Below, piece by piece: positions 52,073 to 62,203 of a DNA stretch of 64,000 nt. Position 1 is the first letter of the stretch, and each line of letters opens with the position of its first letter. The translations under genes were made by a program, and so were the position numbers. The notes below the pieces were generated by a model. That model saw nothing but the letters and a program-made list of their open reading frames with translations, did no database searches and was not told where the DNA came from. Location: positions 1 to 64,000 of the forward strand of contig JBALXQ010000018.1 in NCBI GenBank assembly GCA_036960565.1, given 5' to 3'. Source of the DNA: Bermanella sp036960565. GTDB taxonomy: Bacteria > Pseudomonadota > Gammaproteobacteria > Pseudomonadales > Oceanobacteraceae.

Positions 52073-55000
52073 ATGATTAAACACATCATTCGCCTATCGG
52101 TTGAAAATCGGCTTTGGGTCATGTTAATAACCCTAATTTTTGTTGGCATGGGTTTATACAGTGTAAAAAATACCCCTGTGGATGCTATACCTGATTTATC
52201 CGACGTGCAGGTTATTGTAAAAACCTCCTACCCAGGTCAAGCCCCACAAGTGGTGCAAGACCAGGTTACCTACCCGTTAACGACCGCCATGTTAAGTGTG
52301 CCAAAGGCCACTACCGTGCGAGGTTTTAGTTTTTTTGGTGACAGTTATGTGTATGTGATTTTTGAAGATGGCACCGATATGTATTGGGCAAGATCGAGAG
52401 TGCTGGAATACCTGTCACAAGTGAGCAGTAAGTTACCTGCCGCTGCGAAACCCGAACTGGGACCAGATGCTACAGGAGTCGGTTGGATCTTTAACTACGC
52501 ATTAATTGATAAAAGCGGCCGGCACGACTTAAGTGAACTGCGTAGCCTGCAAGACTGGTTTTTAAAATTCGAATTGCAAACCGTGGCCGGTGTTTCAGAA
52601 GTGGCCACCGTGGGGGGAATGGTGCGCCAATATCAGGTGCAAATCGATCCGCTTAAATTACGCGCTTACGGTATCCCGTTAAACCATGTGCACAATGCTA
52701 TTAAGATGGCCAATCAGGAAAGTGGTGCATCGGTATTGGAGTTGGCCGAAGCCGAGTATATGGTGCGCATTAATGGTTATATTCAAAATATAGAAGACAT
52801 TAAAAATATCCCGTTAGGGGTTAATAAAAAAGGCTCACCACTTTTGCTGGGCGAAATAGCCCAAATTCAACTGGGACCGCAAATGCGCCGCGGCATTGCC
52901 GAATTAAACGGTGAAGGGGAAGTGGTCGGGGGAATCGTGGTGATGCGCTTTGGTGAAAACGCCCAGGCCACTATCGATCTAGTGAAAGAAAAATTGGAAA
53001 CTTTAAAATCCAGTTTACCGGAAGGTGTGGAAATTGTGGTTACCTACGATCGCTCTAACCTCATTCAGAGTGCCATCGATAACCTGATGGAAAAACTTGC
53101 CGAAGAGTTTATTGTGGTGGCCTTTATCTGCATGATATTTCTGTTTCACTTTCGCTCATCCCTAGTGGTGTTGTTTAGCTTACCTGTAGCCATACTGGGT
53201 GCGTTTATCATCATGTATATGCAAGGCATTAATGCCAATATCATGTCGTTGGGTGGTATTGCCATTGCCATAGGTGCCATGGTGGATGGTGCCATCGTCA
53301 TGATTGAAAATATGCACAAACACCTGGCCCTTAAAAAAATTAATGAAGATGATCGCTGGCCCATTGTCATAAAAGCCGCCAGTGAAGTGGGGCCCGCCTT
53401 ATTCTTTTCACTGTTAATTATAACCCTGAGCTTTTTACCTGTGTTTACGCTAGAAGCACAAGAAGGCAAGTTGTTTACACCATTAGCACTAACCAAGACT
53501 TATGCCATGGCCATGGCGGCAGGTTTAGCCATTACGTTAGTGCCGGTATTAATGGGCTATTTTATTCGCGGTAAAATTGTAGATGAAAAACACAACCCAC
53601 TGAATCGCCTTTTTACTTCACTCTATATGCCGGTGATTACTCAGGTATTAAAGTTTCCAAAATTGGTTTTGTTGTTTACTTTGTTGTTGGCGTTGAGTGC
53701 ATTTTATCCCATTCAAAAAACCGGCAGTGAATTTATGCCGCCATTGGATGAGGGTGATCTTATGTATATGCCCACAACTTATGCAGGGGTGTCGATTGGT
53801 AAGGCAAGACAAATATTGCAACAAACCGACAAAATTATAAAAACCATTCCTGAAGTAAAAACTGTATTTGGAAAAATTGGTCGTGCCCAAACCGCTACCG
53901 ACCCGGCGCCCTTAACCATGATTGAAACCGTGATTCAATTTAAGGATAAGAGCCAGTGGCGCGAAGGTGTGACTAGCAAGGACATTCAAAATGAGCTAAA
54001 CCAATTGATTAAATTCCCCGGTTTAACCAATGCCTTTGTTATGCCCATCAAAACACGCATTGATATGCTGGCTACCGGCATTAAAACCCCTGTAGGTATT
54101 AAGGTGGCTGGGCCAGATTTAAAACAAATTGAAAAAATTGGTGAAAAACTGGAAAGCATATTGGAAAAAGTACCCGGCACACGTTCGGTTTACAGTGAGC
54201 GTGTGGTGGGCGGGCGCTATATCAAGGTGGATATCGACCGAGTAAAGGCTGCCCGTTATGGTTTAAGTATTCAGGATTTACAAACCACAGTGCAAACCGC
54301 CATTGGTGGTGTGGATGTAACTCAGAGTATTGAAGGCTTAGAGCGTTATCCAGTTAATGTGCGTTACCTGCAAAAATATCGCGACAATTTATCGCAATTA
54401 AAACTATTGCCGATTCTCACTAACAGCCAGCAATACATTACCTTGGCTGACGTAGCTAACATTTATGTGGATGAAGGGGCGGCGGTGATTAAAAGTGAGA
54501 ATGCCCGTTTAAATGGCTGGACCTATGTCGACATAGAAGTGGAAGACTTGGCTGGCTACGTACAAGGCGCTCAGAAAACGGTAAAAGAAGAGCTTGAATT
54601 ACCACCAGGTTATTCGTTGCAGTGGTCAGGGCAATACGAATACATGATTCGTGCTCAGCAAAGGTTCAACATGGTCATGCCATTAACGCTCGCGATTATT
54701 GCGCTGCTCTTGTACATGAGTTTTCGCCGCGTTCCGGAAGTGATCATGATCTTAATGACCATGCCATTTTCACTGCTAGGCGGTGTTTATTTAATTTATT
54801 ACCTAGGCTTTCAATTTTCAGTGGCGGTGGGCGTGGGCTTTATTGCGCTGGCGGGTGTGTCGGTGGAAATAGGCGTGCTGATGCTGCTGTATTTAAATCA
54901 AGCTTGGGCACGAGAACAGGAATTGGCTGAACTTGAGAGTCGGCCTGTGTGTTTACGTCAGGCGATAATCTACGGAGCTTCGCAACGTTTACGGCCTATC

Positions 55001-55192
55001 TTAATGACGGCTATTTCAACCATGGTGGGCTTACTGCCCATCATGTTCACCCAAGGTACCGGCTCTCAGGTGATGCAACGCATTGCTGCACCCATGGTGG
55101 GCGGCATGTTATCCACCTTGGTTTTAAGCTTGCTGGTATTGCCTGTGGTGTTTTTTGTGTATAAACAATTTACAGAAGCCTCTAAACAATAA
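52073..55192 (+). CDS. cusA: CusA-type heavy-metal RND efflux pump
   Basis: 1039-aa inner-membrane RND transporter of the heavy-metal (HME) family, driving Cu(I)/Ag(I) export by proton flow. Twelve helices in two repeats are visible, with the two large periplasmic loops; VENRLWVML starts helix 1 and the GAMVDGAIVMIEN block holds the proton-relay Asp. Methionine residues of the periplasmic cleft appear (for example FVMPIKTRIDMLATG). No cusC outer-membrane channel gene is adjacent, so TolC or another channel must complete the pump. A strong terminator follows. Confidence 0.94.
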   Translation: MIKHIIRLSVENRLWVMLITLIFVGMGLYSVKNTPVDAIPDLSDVQVIVKTSYPGQAPQVVQDQVTYPLTTAMLSVPKATTVRGFSFFGDSYVYVIFEDGTDMYWARSRVLEYLSQVSSKLPAAAKPELGPDATGVGWIFNYALIDKSGRHDLSELRSLQDWFLKFELQTVAGVSEVATVGGMVRQYQVQIDPLKLRAYGIPLNHVHNAIKMANQESGASVLELAEAEYMVRINGYIQNIEDIKNIPLGVNKKGSPLLLGEIAQIQLGPQMRRGIAELNGEGEVVGGIVVMRFGENAQATIDLVKEKLETLKSSLPEGVEIVVTYDRSNLIQSAIDNLMEKLAEEFIVVAFICMIFLFHFRSSLVVLFSLPVAILGAFIIMYMQGINANIMSLGGIAIAIGAMVDGAIVMIENMHKHLALKKINEDDRWPIVIKAASEVGPALFFSLLIITLSFLPVFTLEAQEGKLFTPLALTKTYAMAMAAGLAITLVPVLMGYFIRGKIVDEKHNPLNRLFTSLYMPVITQVLKFPKLVLLFTLLLALSAFYPIQKTGSEFMPPLDEGDLMYMPTTYAGVSIGKARQILQQTDKIIKTIPEVKTVFGKIGRAQTATDPAPLTMIETVIQFKDKSQWREGVTSKDIQNELNQLIKFPGLTNAFVMPIKTRIDMLATGIKTPVGIKVAGPDLKQIEKIGEKLESILEKVPGTRSVYSERVVGGRYIKVDIDRVKAARYGLSIQDLQTTVQTAIGGVDVTQSIEGLERYPVNVRYLQKYRDNLSQLKLLPILTNSQQYITLADVANIYVDEGAAVIKSENARLNGWTYVDIEVEDLAGYVQGAQKTVKEELELPPGYSLQWSGQYEYMIRAQQRFNMVMPLTLAIIALLLYMSFRRVPEVIMILMTMPFSLLGGVYLIYYLGFQFSVAVGVGFIALAGVSVEIGVLMLLYLNQAWAREQELAELESRPVCLRQAIIYGASQRLRPILMTAISTMVGLLPIMFTQGTGSQVMQRIAAPMVGGMLSTLVLSLLVLPVVFFVYKQFTEASKQ

Positions 55193-55207
55193 GTAGGCTA
55201 TATAGTC

Positions 55208-55244
55208 TGGAGGCTATTGAGTAAATCAAGGCCTCCATTTTATT
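55208..55244 (+). terminator. cusA terminator
   Basis: A perfect 7-bp GC-rich stem (TGGAGGC / GCCTCCA) with a 16-base loop followed by TTTTATT, 15 bases past the cusA stop. Confidence 0.75.
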
Positions 55245-55470
55245 GAAAGATCACCACTGCATGAACGAATCAAAATTAAGCCACCTGTAATTATTGCCCA
55301 ATTTAATATCTAAGGTACTACCTTTTTATACCCACCTTCTATGACTTAATGCTATATGAAGGCCGCTAAATATCGGCGGTATATTATAACCACACTGTCA
55401 TGACTTTCCTCACGGCTTTACTATACTTTTAATTAGTTTAATCCCAACCTCATTAGCACAAGAGCATCAC

Positions 55471-56217
55471 ATGAAGTGGATCTGTTTTTGTATTCTGCTA
55501 TTCACTCAGTTTGCCAGTGGGCAAGAACTGTTAGTGGTGAGAGGGAATGGTAATTATAGCCCTTATGAAATGGAGCAAGATGGGACGCTAACCGGCTTTC
55601 ATATTGAATTATTGAAAGTGGTAGCAAAGCAATTGGATATTAACCTCACCTTTCAAAGCCTTCCTTGGAAACGGGCGCTGGCCATGGTTGAAAATGGCAC
55701 GGCCGATGCTATCAGCTATGCCGGCGAGAGTGCGCAAAGGAAAGAGTATATTATTTTCACAAAGGGTAATGAACTGTCCTGGGTGATTATGGATCTAGTG
55801 ATATTAAACAAACGCAGAAATGAGATTGTTGCTGGAGATAAAGGGCTATCTTCGTTGGAGAAATACCAGTTTGGGCAAATGATTGGTTACTCCTACGGAG
55901 AAGAATATGACAATGCTAATTTGAAAAAAAAGATATTTAATAAAACCGAACAATTAGTGGGAATGTTAAGAAATGAGCGAATTGATATTGCCATTGTTAA
56001 TCGCTATGAATTTAAGGATAAAGGTTTTAATAAAAACTCAGAGAGCGAGAAATTAGTACTGCTGGGAAAGGTGATTGAAATAGCCGCTTTTATCGGCTTT
56101 TCAAAGAAACGAGACCACTATGAATTATCGAAAAAGTTTGCAAAAGCCCTGGATAACTATAAACAATCCAAGGCTTTTAATGCCCTGCAAAAAAAATTCG
56201 ATGCCCGTTATAAATAA
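55471..56217 (+). CDS. Periplasmic amino-acid-type solute-binding protein (orphan)
   Basis: 248 aa with a signal peptide (MKWICFCILLFTQFASG) and an SBP_bac_3 fold: NYSPYEMEQDGTLTGFHIELLKVVAK, then SLPWKRALAMVENGTADAIS and an IVNRYEF block. It shares the PWKRAL motif with the protein at 43369, so the two are paralogues. No transporter gene is near. It may serve an unlinked permease or act as an extracellular sensor. It converges with the purine permease gene. Confidence 0.82.
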   Translation: MKWICFCILLFTQFASGQELLVVRGNGNYSPYEMEQDGTLTGFHIELLKVVAKQLDINLTFQSLPWKRALAMVENGTADAISYAGESAQRKEYIIFTKGNELSWVIMDLVILNKRRNEIVAGDKGLSSLEKYQFGQMIGYSYGEEYDNANLKKKIFNKTEQLVGMLRNERIDIAIVNRYEFKDKGFNKNSESEKLVLLGKVIEIAAFIGFSKKRDHYELSKKFAKALDNYKQSKAFNALQKKFDARYK

Positions 56218-56237
56218 CACCGAATTTATTAGATAGC

Positions 56238-57527
56238 CTATAGAAAAATTATTTTAAGCAATAATAATCCTGATAATACCCAAACACTGGGGGTCAGTTC
56301 ATGGGCCTTGCCACTTAGTGCCTTGGCGACTGTATAGGTGATAAAGCCTAGTGTAATACCATGGGCAATAGAGAAGGTAAGTGGTGTTAGCAATACCACC
56401 ACCACTACAGGTGCGGCTTCGGTTAAATCTTCCCATTCCACATCTTTAAGGGTATGCATCATTAATACGGAAACATAAAGAATAGCGCCGGCAGAGGCGT
56501 AAACCGGAATCATGCCTGCCAGTGGCGAAAAGAACATGCTAAGTAAAAACAGTACACCCACGGTGACAGCGGTTAAGCCAGTACGGCCACCCGCTGCAAC
56601 CCCTGCGGCACTTTCAATGTAACTGGTAGTAGATGAGGTACCTAGCGCAGCACCGACCATGGTAGCGCTACTATCAGACATTAAGGCAGGACCTAACCTG
56701 GGTACCTTGCCATCTTTGTCGGCCAGGCCTGCCCGTTCGGTTACCGCAATTAAAGTACCGCTGGTATCAAATAAATCCACAAACAAGAATGCAAATATAA
56801 CACTGAGCATGCCAATATTAAATGCCGAGGCAATATCAAGTTCGAGATAGGTGGGCATGATAGAGGGAGGAGCAGAGACAATGCCTGAATAGGTAACATC
56901 ACCTGCGATAAGACCCACTACGGTTACCAGTAATATGGCAATCATCACCGCCCCGGGAATTTTTCGATTTACTAGGGTAATAACCAGAAAGAAACCAATT
57001 AAAGCCATGGCAGGACTAAAGCTGGTAAGGTCGCCCAAGCTAACCAGAGTCGCGGGGTGATCCACAATGATGCCTGCATTCTTAAGGGCAATCAGTGCCA
57101 AGAACGCCCCTATACCGGCGGCAATGGCTTTTTTGAGCGTGCCGGGGATAGCATTAATTATCCACTCCCTAAGCTTAAAGGCACTTAACAGCGTAAAGAT
57201 AATACCGCTTAAGAAAACAGCACCTAGGGCAGTTTGCCAAGTGTGGCCCATGCCGAGTACAACACCGTAGGTGAAAAAGGCGTTTAAACCCATGCCTGGG
57301 GCGAGTGCGATGGGCAGGTTGGCCCAAAATCCCATGATAAAACAACCGATGGCGGCAGCTAGGCAGGTCGCCATGAAGACAGCACCTTTATCCATACCCG
57401 CATCGGCAAGCATGGCCGGGTTTACGAAAATAATGTATGCCATGGTCAGGAAGGTGGTTACCCCTGCCATAACCTCGGTTTTGACATCGCTGCCATAATG
57501 GTCGAGTTTAAACAGTTTCTCTAACAT
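56238..57527 (-). CDS. NCS2-family purine permease
   Basis: 429-aa inner-membrane permease of the AzgA/YicO-like (guanine, hypoxanthine, adenine) branch, with about 12-14 helices. Family signatures are TFLTMAYIIFVNPAMLADAGMD near the start, GLNAFFTYGVV, and GTSSTTSYIESAAGVAAGGRTG. The start is taken at MLEKLFKLDHYG (57527), the usual N-terminus, not the MMPS start further up. It is divergent from apt, so uptake and salvage of purines are probably coregulated. The gap of 262 bases shows no purine riboswitch that I can recognise. Confidence 0.92.
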   Translation of the reverse strand: MLEKLFKLDHYGSDVKTEVMAGVTTFLTMAYIIFVNPAMLADAGMDKGAVFMATCLAAAIGCFIMGFWANLPIALAPGMGLNAFFTYGVVLGMGHTWQTALGAVFLSGIIFTLLSAFKLREWIINAIPGTLKKAIAAGIGAFLALIALKNAGIIVDHPATLVSLGDLTSFSPAMALIGFFLVITLVNRKIPGAVMIAILLVTVVGLIAGDVTYSGIVSAPPSIMPTYLELDIASAFNIGMLSVIFAFLFVDLFDTSGTLIAVTERAGLADKDGKVPRLGPALMSDSSATMVGAALGTSSTTSYIESAAGVAAGGRTGLTAVTVGVLFLLSMFFSPLAGMIPVYASAGAILYVSVLMMHTLKDVEWEDLTEAAPVVVVVLLTPLTFSIAHGITLGFITYTVAKALSGKAHELTPSVWVLSGLLLLKIIFL

Positions 57528-57789
57528 GGTTATTATTCTCTTAATTGAGGGCATCACAGTTAAATATAGTCGCTTTCACCCTATGCTGCTTAAGTCAGAT
57601 TCAGGTATTGCGCCTGTTTGGAAAATAAAGGACGAATCTTTGCTGCATTCGATGAATATATTTGAAAATAAAGGTCTTTAGGATAACGACCCCAAGCGTC
57701 AATTAGAGCGCGTTTAAAACATGGCGCTAATTTGTACAGTAAATCTATAATACAAGTTCCATTACCCTCACTCTCTTTGAGAAAATGCC

Positions 57790-58332
57790 ATGTCCTCTTA
57801 TAAAGACGAAATTAAAGCCGCAGTGCGCACTGTAGAAGACTGGCCTCAGCCAGGCATTATGTTTCGCGATATTATGCCGTTATTACAAGACCCCCAAATT
57901 TTTCGAAAAATCATCGATAGCTTTGTGCATCGCTATCAAGGCATGAATTTGGACGCCATTGCGGCAGTGGACGCCAGAGGTTTTATATTGGGTGCCCCAT
58001 TAGCTTATGAGCTAGGGCTTTCCTTAGTGCCCATCCGTAAAAAGGGAAAACTCCCGTTTGATACCATTAGCGAGAGTTATGAACTTGAGTATGGCCAAGC
58101 TGAAATTGAGCTGCATACCGATGCCTTTAAGCCTAATGATCGCGTGATTATCATGGATGATTTAATCGCCACGGGTGGCACTATGCTGGCGGCCTGTCAG
58201 CTGGTTAAAAAACTACAAGCGCAAGTGGTTGAAGTAGCGGCTATCATCGATTTACCCGAATTAGATGGCGGCTATAAATTAAAAAAGGCGGGGTTCGATG
58301 TATATGCTATTTGTGAATTTGAAGGGAAATAG
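57790..58332 (+). CDS. apt: Adenine phosphoribosyltransferase
   Basis: Converts adenine and PRPP to AMP in purine salvage. The 180-aa product has the N-terminal family block VEDWPQPGIMFRDIMPLL and the PRPP-binding loop RVIIMDDLIATGGTMLAA. The adenine-binding segment AVDARGFILGAPLA precedes it. Its gene is divergent from a purine permease gene and is followed by a hairpin. Confidence 0.96.
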   Translation: MSSYKDEIKAAVRTVEDWPQPGIMFRDIMPLLQDPQIFRKIIDSFVHRYQGMNLDAIAAVDARGFILGAPLAYELGLSLVPIRKKGKLPFDTISESYELEYGQAEIELHTDAFKPNDRVIIMDDLIATGGTMLAACQLVKKLQAQVVEVAAIIDLPELDGGYKLKKAGFDVYAICEFEGK

Positions 58333-58365
58333 TATTTAGAAAATCGCTACTAGATAACTTTTTTT

Positions 58366-58407
58366 CACTTAAAGCTTTACATCTAATCGTAAAGCTTTAA
58401 GTGGGTT
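58366..58407 (+). terminator. apt terminator
   Basis: A perfect 15-bp stem (CACTTAAAGCTTTAC / GTAAAGCTTTAAGTG) with an eight-base loop followed by GGTTTTAATT, 33 bases past the apt stop. The T tract is modest. Confidence 0.65.
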
Positions 58408-58424
58408 TTAATTATTAGCTGCGC

Positions 58425-60338
58425 TTAGAAGAAGTAATATTGATAAGCTATTTTAGCTTCAGAAAAAGTAGTTGATTCTTGCTGCTCTCTGGTCGCGGAC
58501 AGTTTTATTGAATGGTTTTTCCCAAGATTAAAGTTATGTATGTATTTTCCTCGATAGCGATAGACATCATTGCTAAATTCTTCGCCGCTTACTTCAATGT
58601 GTGCGGTACTGCTACCAAAGTGATGCAGCATGCCAGTTGATAAGCCTAAAGCCGGGGTGATGTCGTCTTTAAATCCACGGTTTCTTTCTAGCCGCGCAAT
58701 TAACAGTCCATAAATTAAGTTGTTTTCAAAAGGCTTGTAAGCGCCCCCTGCGCCTCCTGTTACGTGTGCCACTAAGCGTTGTTGGCCACCGATTAATTGT
58801 CTTTCAAGCCCTGTGTATATTTTCCAAGATAGCGGTTTGAATAACTGGGTTCGATTACTTAGTGAGAAAATATCAATCACATCAAAGCGCTGTAATTTGA
58901 CATTGTCATTTTCACTATCACGTACAACAATGTTTCCCATATTAATTTGTGCGCCTTGTAAAAAGCCATGTTCATTATCTTCTAGGCTATGAAATGAGAA
59001 TCGAAAGGCTGCTTCGCTGTATTTTTGATTGTCTTCTTCACCAATGGAGATGGATGCTCGTTTACTGTCGTGGCTATTTTCAGGTCGTGATAATGGTACC
59101 GGTGGTTGACTCGCTTTTCTTATGGGGAATTCATTTAGGATTTTTAATAATGCGTGGCTATTTTTTGCGCTCACCGAATCCCTGATCGCACCGGTTTGCT
59201 GAAAACGAAGGTATTTATAGGCGGCATTAATAACTTTTTCTCTCTCAATTTCAGGTAAAGATGAAAAGTCTTCATTGTTTATTGATTCAGGATTTTGCGA
59301 AATTCTTTCAACATAACTTATGTTGTTTTCTGGAATTTCGTCTATTAAGTGCTCAAGTGTGGTGACTTGTGATGGACGATAATGGGTGCCTTCAATCAAG
59401 CCTGCTCGTTCAATTGATCTAATGGTATCTATAGGAATAGCTGTTAATTTGAAGTCATTGGTTAGCTCAATAGAAGGACGAGCTATTTCCAATAGTTCTA
59501 GCAAGCGGTAAGAACAGTTCTCATCAAAGAAGTAATAATCAAATTCAATCTCTTTTAATTCCCATAAGTGAGACACAATTCGTTTGGTTTCTTCTGTTGT
59601 TAGGTTTAACGGGTACTCCCAAATATCTCGTTTTTCTTTGCGGTTATATTCCTTAATTTTTTTGAAATAGGGTGCGACAATAAAAAAACCAGGATAGCCG
59701 CCCGATAATCCTCTAAAGGCATAAAATAATGAATTGTCTCCTTCGCGAACGTTGGCGCCAAAATTAACCGCCATAGATAACCAATCCGAACTTTTTTTGT
59801 TCGATGCAGGATCTAAACGCAATAGCGTGTGACCAAACATGGAGGAAGGGCTATTAAGGTGATAGGCGGGAAAAACCAAAGTTACTTGTTCGTCGGGTAC
59901 TAAGGTTCGCCATTTCTTGTATTGCGTACAGGCAACTTTTGGTAACTTAGGCTCATCTATATTTAGTTTGTTTTTTAGCCAATCTAGACGAGCAACGAAT
60001 TTACACTGGGCATGGTTGTCATCAGTTAATGAGGGTTTAAAAAAGGCATCAATGGTTTTAAATAGCTCTGTTTTAGGGTTGTGTTTACCATCAATAGCAT
60101 TGAAGAATCGCGCATCATCTACCTGGCTGAGAAATTCATCTGAACTGCCATCTCTATTGTAGTGTACTAGGTTATGCCATTCTCTATGTTGCCAAAGCTT
60201 AAGATTGGTCGCCTTGCTATGGAGTTCTTTAACATAAGAGTTTGCATTGGCTTGAGTGGAATGAACAAAAATCAGTGATGCTAAAAGAAATAAAATGCAT
60301 CGAGCGTAATAGGTGTATCGCTTAGAATGAATTAGCAT
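58425..60338 (-). CDS. DUF4105 (Lnb N-terminal type) membrane-associated protein
   Basis: 637 aa. An N-terminal hydrophobic helix (CILFLLASLIFVHSTQANA) is the export signal. The DUF4105 core at about residues 150-330 has YHLNSPSSMFGHTLLRLDP and DYYFFDENCSYRLLELLE, with conserved His and Cys that resemble a papain-like or NlpC-like catalytic arrangement. The C-terminal 230 residues look like outer-membrane beta strands (VARVTGGAGGAYKPF-like segments, ending in a terminal Phe). Function is unknown. It is downstream of the DUF3015 gene, from which a terminator separates it. Confidence 0.8.
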   Translation of the reverse strand: MLIHSKRYTYYARCILFLLASLIFVHSTQANANSYVKELHSKATNLKLWQHREWHNLVHYNRDGSSDEFLSQVDDARFFNAIDGKHNPKTELFKTIDAFFKPSLTDDNHAQCKFVARLDWLKNKLNIDEPKLPKVACTQYKKWRTLVPDEQVTLVFPAYHLNSPSSMFGHTLLRLDPASNKKSSDWLSMAVNFGANVREGDNSLFYAFRGLSGGYPGFFIVAPYFKKIKEYNRKEKRDIWEYPLNLTTEETKRIVSHLWELKEIEFDYYFFDENCSYRLLELLEIARPSIELTNDFKLTAIPIDTIRSIERAGLIEGTHYRPSQVTTLEHLIDEIPENNISYVERISQNPESINNEDFSSLPEIEREKVINAAYKYLRFQQTGAIRDSVSAKNSHALLKILNEFPIRKASQPPVPLSRPENSHDSKRASISIGEEDNQKYSEAAFRFSFHSLEDNEHGFLQGAQINMGNIVVRDSENDNVKLQRFDVIDIFSLSNRTQLFKPLSWKIYTGLERQLIGGQQRLVAHVTGGAGGAYKPFENNLIYGLLIARLERNRGFKDDITPALGLSTGMLHHFGSSTAHIEVSGEEFSNDVYRYRGKYIHNFNLGKNHSIKLSATREQQESTTFSEAKIAYQYYFF

Positions 60339-60399
60339 CTGAATTATAATTTTAGAGCAAGGAATTACAGTTAATATAAACGATATGGCGTAAATAGAA

Positions 60400-60443
60400 A
60401 GAGGGCCCGGTATTAATCAATACAGGACCCTCTTTTTGTTTTC
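60400..60443 (-). terminator. Terminator after the DUF3015 gene (possibly bidirectional)
   Basis: A GC-rich stem of about 15 bp with two mismatches (AGAGGGCCCGGTATT / AATACAGGACCCTCT). On the minus strand it follows the DUF3015 gene with TTTCTATTT after it; on the plus strand it is followed by TTTTGTTTT. Confidence 0.7.
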
Positions 60444-60458
60444 TAAAAATGTATGAAC

Positions 60459-60932
60459 TTAGCTGGTGTATTTAGCTAGGCGTGCATCTGATTTCATAAC
60501 ACTTTCAAGAGAACCCATTACTTCTTCTGCGGTTACGTCTGCGCTTGGGAAAAGAATGTTAAAGTTTTCATGTGTTACTTCAGCAAAAGTCTGGCGATCT
60601 TCAGGGGCTACGCCCATCAATACTGCCACTGCATTTAAAGCTTCACCGTGACCCATGGCTACGTCTGAAGAGAACTCATCCATGATAGAGGCAATCATAG
60701 ACGCGCCGCCGTATGTTAACGTACCGTCAGTAGAACAGCCGTTAGTGCCGGAAGTCATGCCGAAAGTTTTGTTACCGGAAGTGCCGTTGATTGTAGAAGC
60801 GATAAAATGTACTGGACCAGAATCGCCTTTAAATAACATGTTGCCCCAACCGCAATCAGGACCACCAGGAGCTACTGCAAACGAGCTTGAAGCAGCAGCC
60901 ATTAGAATCGCGCCAGCCATTATTTTTTTCAT
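60459..60932 (-). CDS. DUF3015 family exported protein
   Basis: 157 aa with a signal peptide (MKKIMAGAILMAAASSSFA) and the family pattern of a short Gly-rich N-terminal region with two Cys (GGPDCGWGNMLF, GTNGCSTDG) followed by a helical segment (FSSDVAMGHGEALNAVAVLMG). Function unknown. A GGAG ribosome site lies six bases before the ATG. It is upstream of the DUF4105 gene on the same strand; I recall these two families occurring together in other gammaproteobacteria, but cannot check that here. Confidence 0.85.
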   Translation of the reverse strand: MKKIMAGAILMAAASSSFAVAPGGPDCGWGNMLFKGDSGPVHFIASTINGTSGNKTFGMTSGTNGCSTDGTLTYGGASMIASIMDEFSSDVAMGHGEALNAVAVLMGVAPEDRQTFAEVTHENFNILFPSADVTAEEVMGSLESVMKSDARLAKYTS

Positions 60933-61375
60933 GGTTATTCTCCGTTCCCTTAATGAGAATCAATTGTAAATTTTCTTAAATTTAAAAACACTGCAAAGCT
61001 TATACTAGCAGTAAGAAAAAGGTATGCAACTGCACGGCCAGTAATTGTGAGCCAGTCCAAACCTTGTTGATGATTATTGTTTACTTAAATACCTTTTAAA
61101 TGGATAAAAATAAAAAATTAATTATTGGCTTAGTGATGACAACTAATTAAAAGATCGTTTTATGTCTAATTATAAAGCATTGAATTAACGCGAAGGTATG
61201 TCGTAAAAACATCTAAAGTTGGGGGTTAATACCCAGATTTTGAATGACGGTACAGTCTGCATTGCCTAAAAACTTTATTTATAAACATGTTGGGTATTAA
61301 CGTAGAATCAGTTGGATGCAGTTATATAATGTAGCGTAGAGATTAAAGTATGAATGAATTTTGAATGTTTCATTA
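60933..61375. other. AT-rich intergenic region
   Basis: 443 AT-rich bases between the divergent DUF3015 and hydrolase genes. A TATAAT at 61325-61330 could be a -10 for the hydrolase gene but has no good -35. An AATGAGAATCA near the DUF3015 start is a weak Fur-like half. I see no gene or RNA fold. Confidence 0.4.
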
Positions 61376-62197
61376 ATGAAAAGTCTTCGGTTATTGGTGT
61401 TTGTGGCCATATTTGGTTTGGTGGGTTGTGAAAGCCTTACCTCACTATTTTTTTACCCTCAACAAGATTACCGCTACACCCCAGATTTTTTTGGATTGCA
61501 GTGGCAGACAATTGAACATCAGGCTGAAGATGGCACTAACCTGGTAAGTTGGTACCTGCCGGCCGAGGGGAGGGCGTTAGGGAGCGTATTATTTATGCAT
61601 GGTAATGCGCAAAATATTAGCACCCATATTAGCAGTGTGAAGTGGCTGCCTAAGGCGGGATACAATGTGTTTTTATTAGATTACCGGGAATACGGACACT
61701 CTCAAGGCATCGCAATTCTGCCTGAAATATTAGGGGATATTGATTCCGCCTTAAACTGGCTATTGAATCACGATCAAGGCAAGCCAGTATTCCTATTAGG
61801 GCAAAGTATAGGCGCAGCACTCACTGCGGCGTATGTACCACAAAGCCCGTATAAAGATAAAATTAGCGGTGTCATATTAGATGCTTGCTTGCTGGGCTAC
61901 CAAGAAATAGCCAGTGATATGATGTCTCGCAGTTGGCTCACTTGGGCCTTAACGTTACCCACCTATCTTTTACCCACAGATGAAGACCCTCAAAATCATA
62001 TTGCTAACATAAGCCCCATTCCGTTATTTATGATGCATAGCCCTGATGATCAAGTGATCCCTTATGAGCAGGGCAAGGCGGTTTACGAGTTAGCCCAAGA
62101 GCCTAAACAGTGGCTAGATTTAGCCGGCGCCCATATTCAAACCTTTCAGTTTCCCTCGGTGCGAGATGCGCTGGTTGAATTCATGCAGGCGCACTAA
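61376..62197 (+). CDS. Alpha/beta-hydrolase lipoprotein
   Basis: 273 aa with a lipoprotein signal (SLRLLVFVAIFGLVGC, lipobox LVGC), so it is membrane anchored. The hydrolase fold carries the oxyanion region LFMHGNAQN, nucleophile GQSIGAA, the acid in HSPDDQVIP and the His in LAGAHIQTF, a complete catalytic triad. It resembles the FrsA/BEM46-like family of serine hydrolases. Substrate unknown, perhaps an ester or lipid. I use the ATG at 61376 rather than the upstream in-frame TTG. It converges with the LysR gene at 62204. Confidence 0.85.
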   Translation: MKSLRLLVFVAIFGLVGCESLTSLFFYPQQDYRYTPDFFGLQWQTIEHQAEDGTNLVSWYLPAEGRALGSVLFMHGNAQNISTHISSVKWLPKAGYNVFLLDYREYGHSQGIAILPEILGDIDSALNWLLNHDQGKPVFLLGQSIGAALTAAYVPQSPYKDKISGVILDACLLGYQEIASDMMSRSWLTWALTLPTYLLPTDEDPQNHIANISPIPLFMMHSPDDQVIPYEQGKAVYELAQEPKQWLDLAGAHIQTFQFPSVRDALVEFMQAH

Positions 62198-62203
62198 ATT
62201 TGT

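Noticed and set aside
60945..60972. Fur-like sequence AATGAGAATCA upstream of the DUF3015 gene.
   Set aside because: Only one half resembles a Fur site and the gene family has no known iron link.
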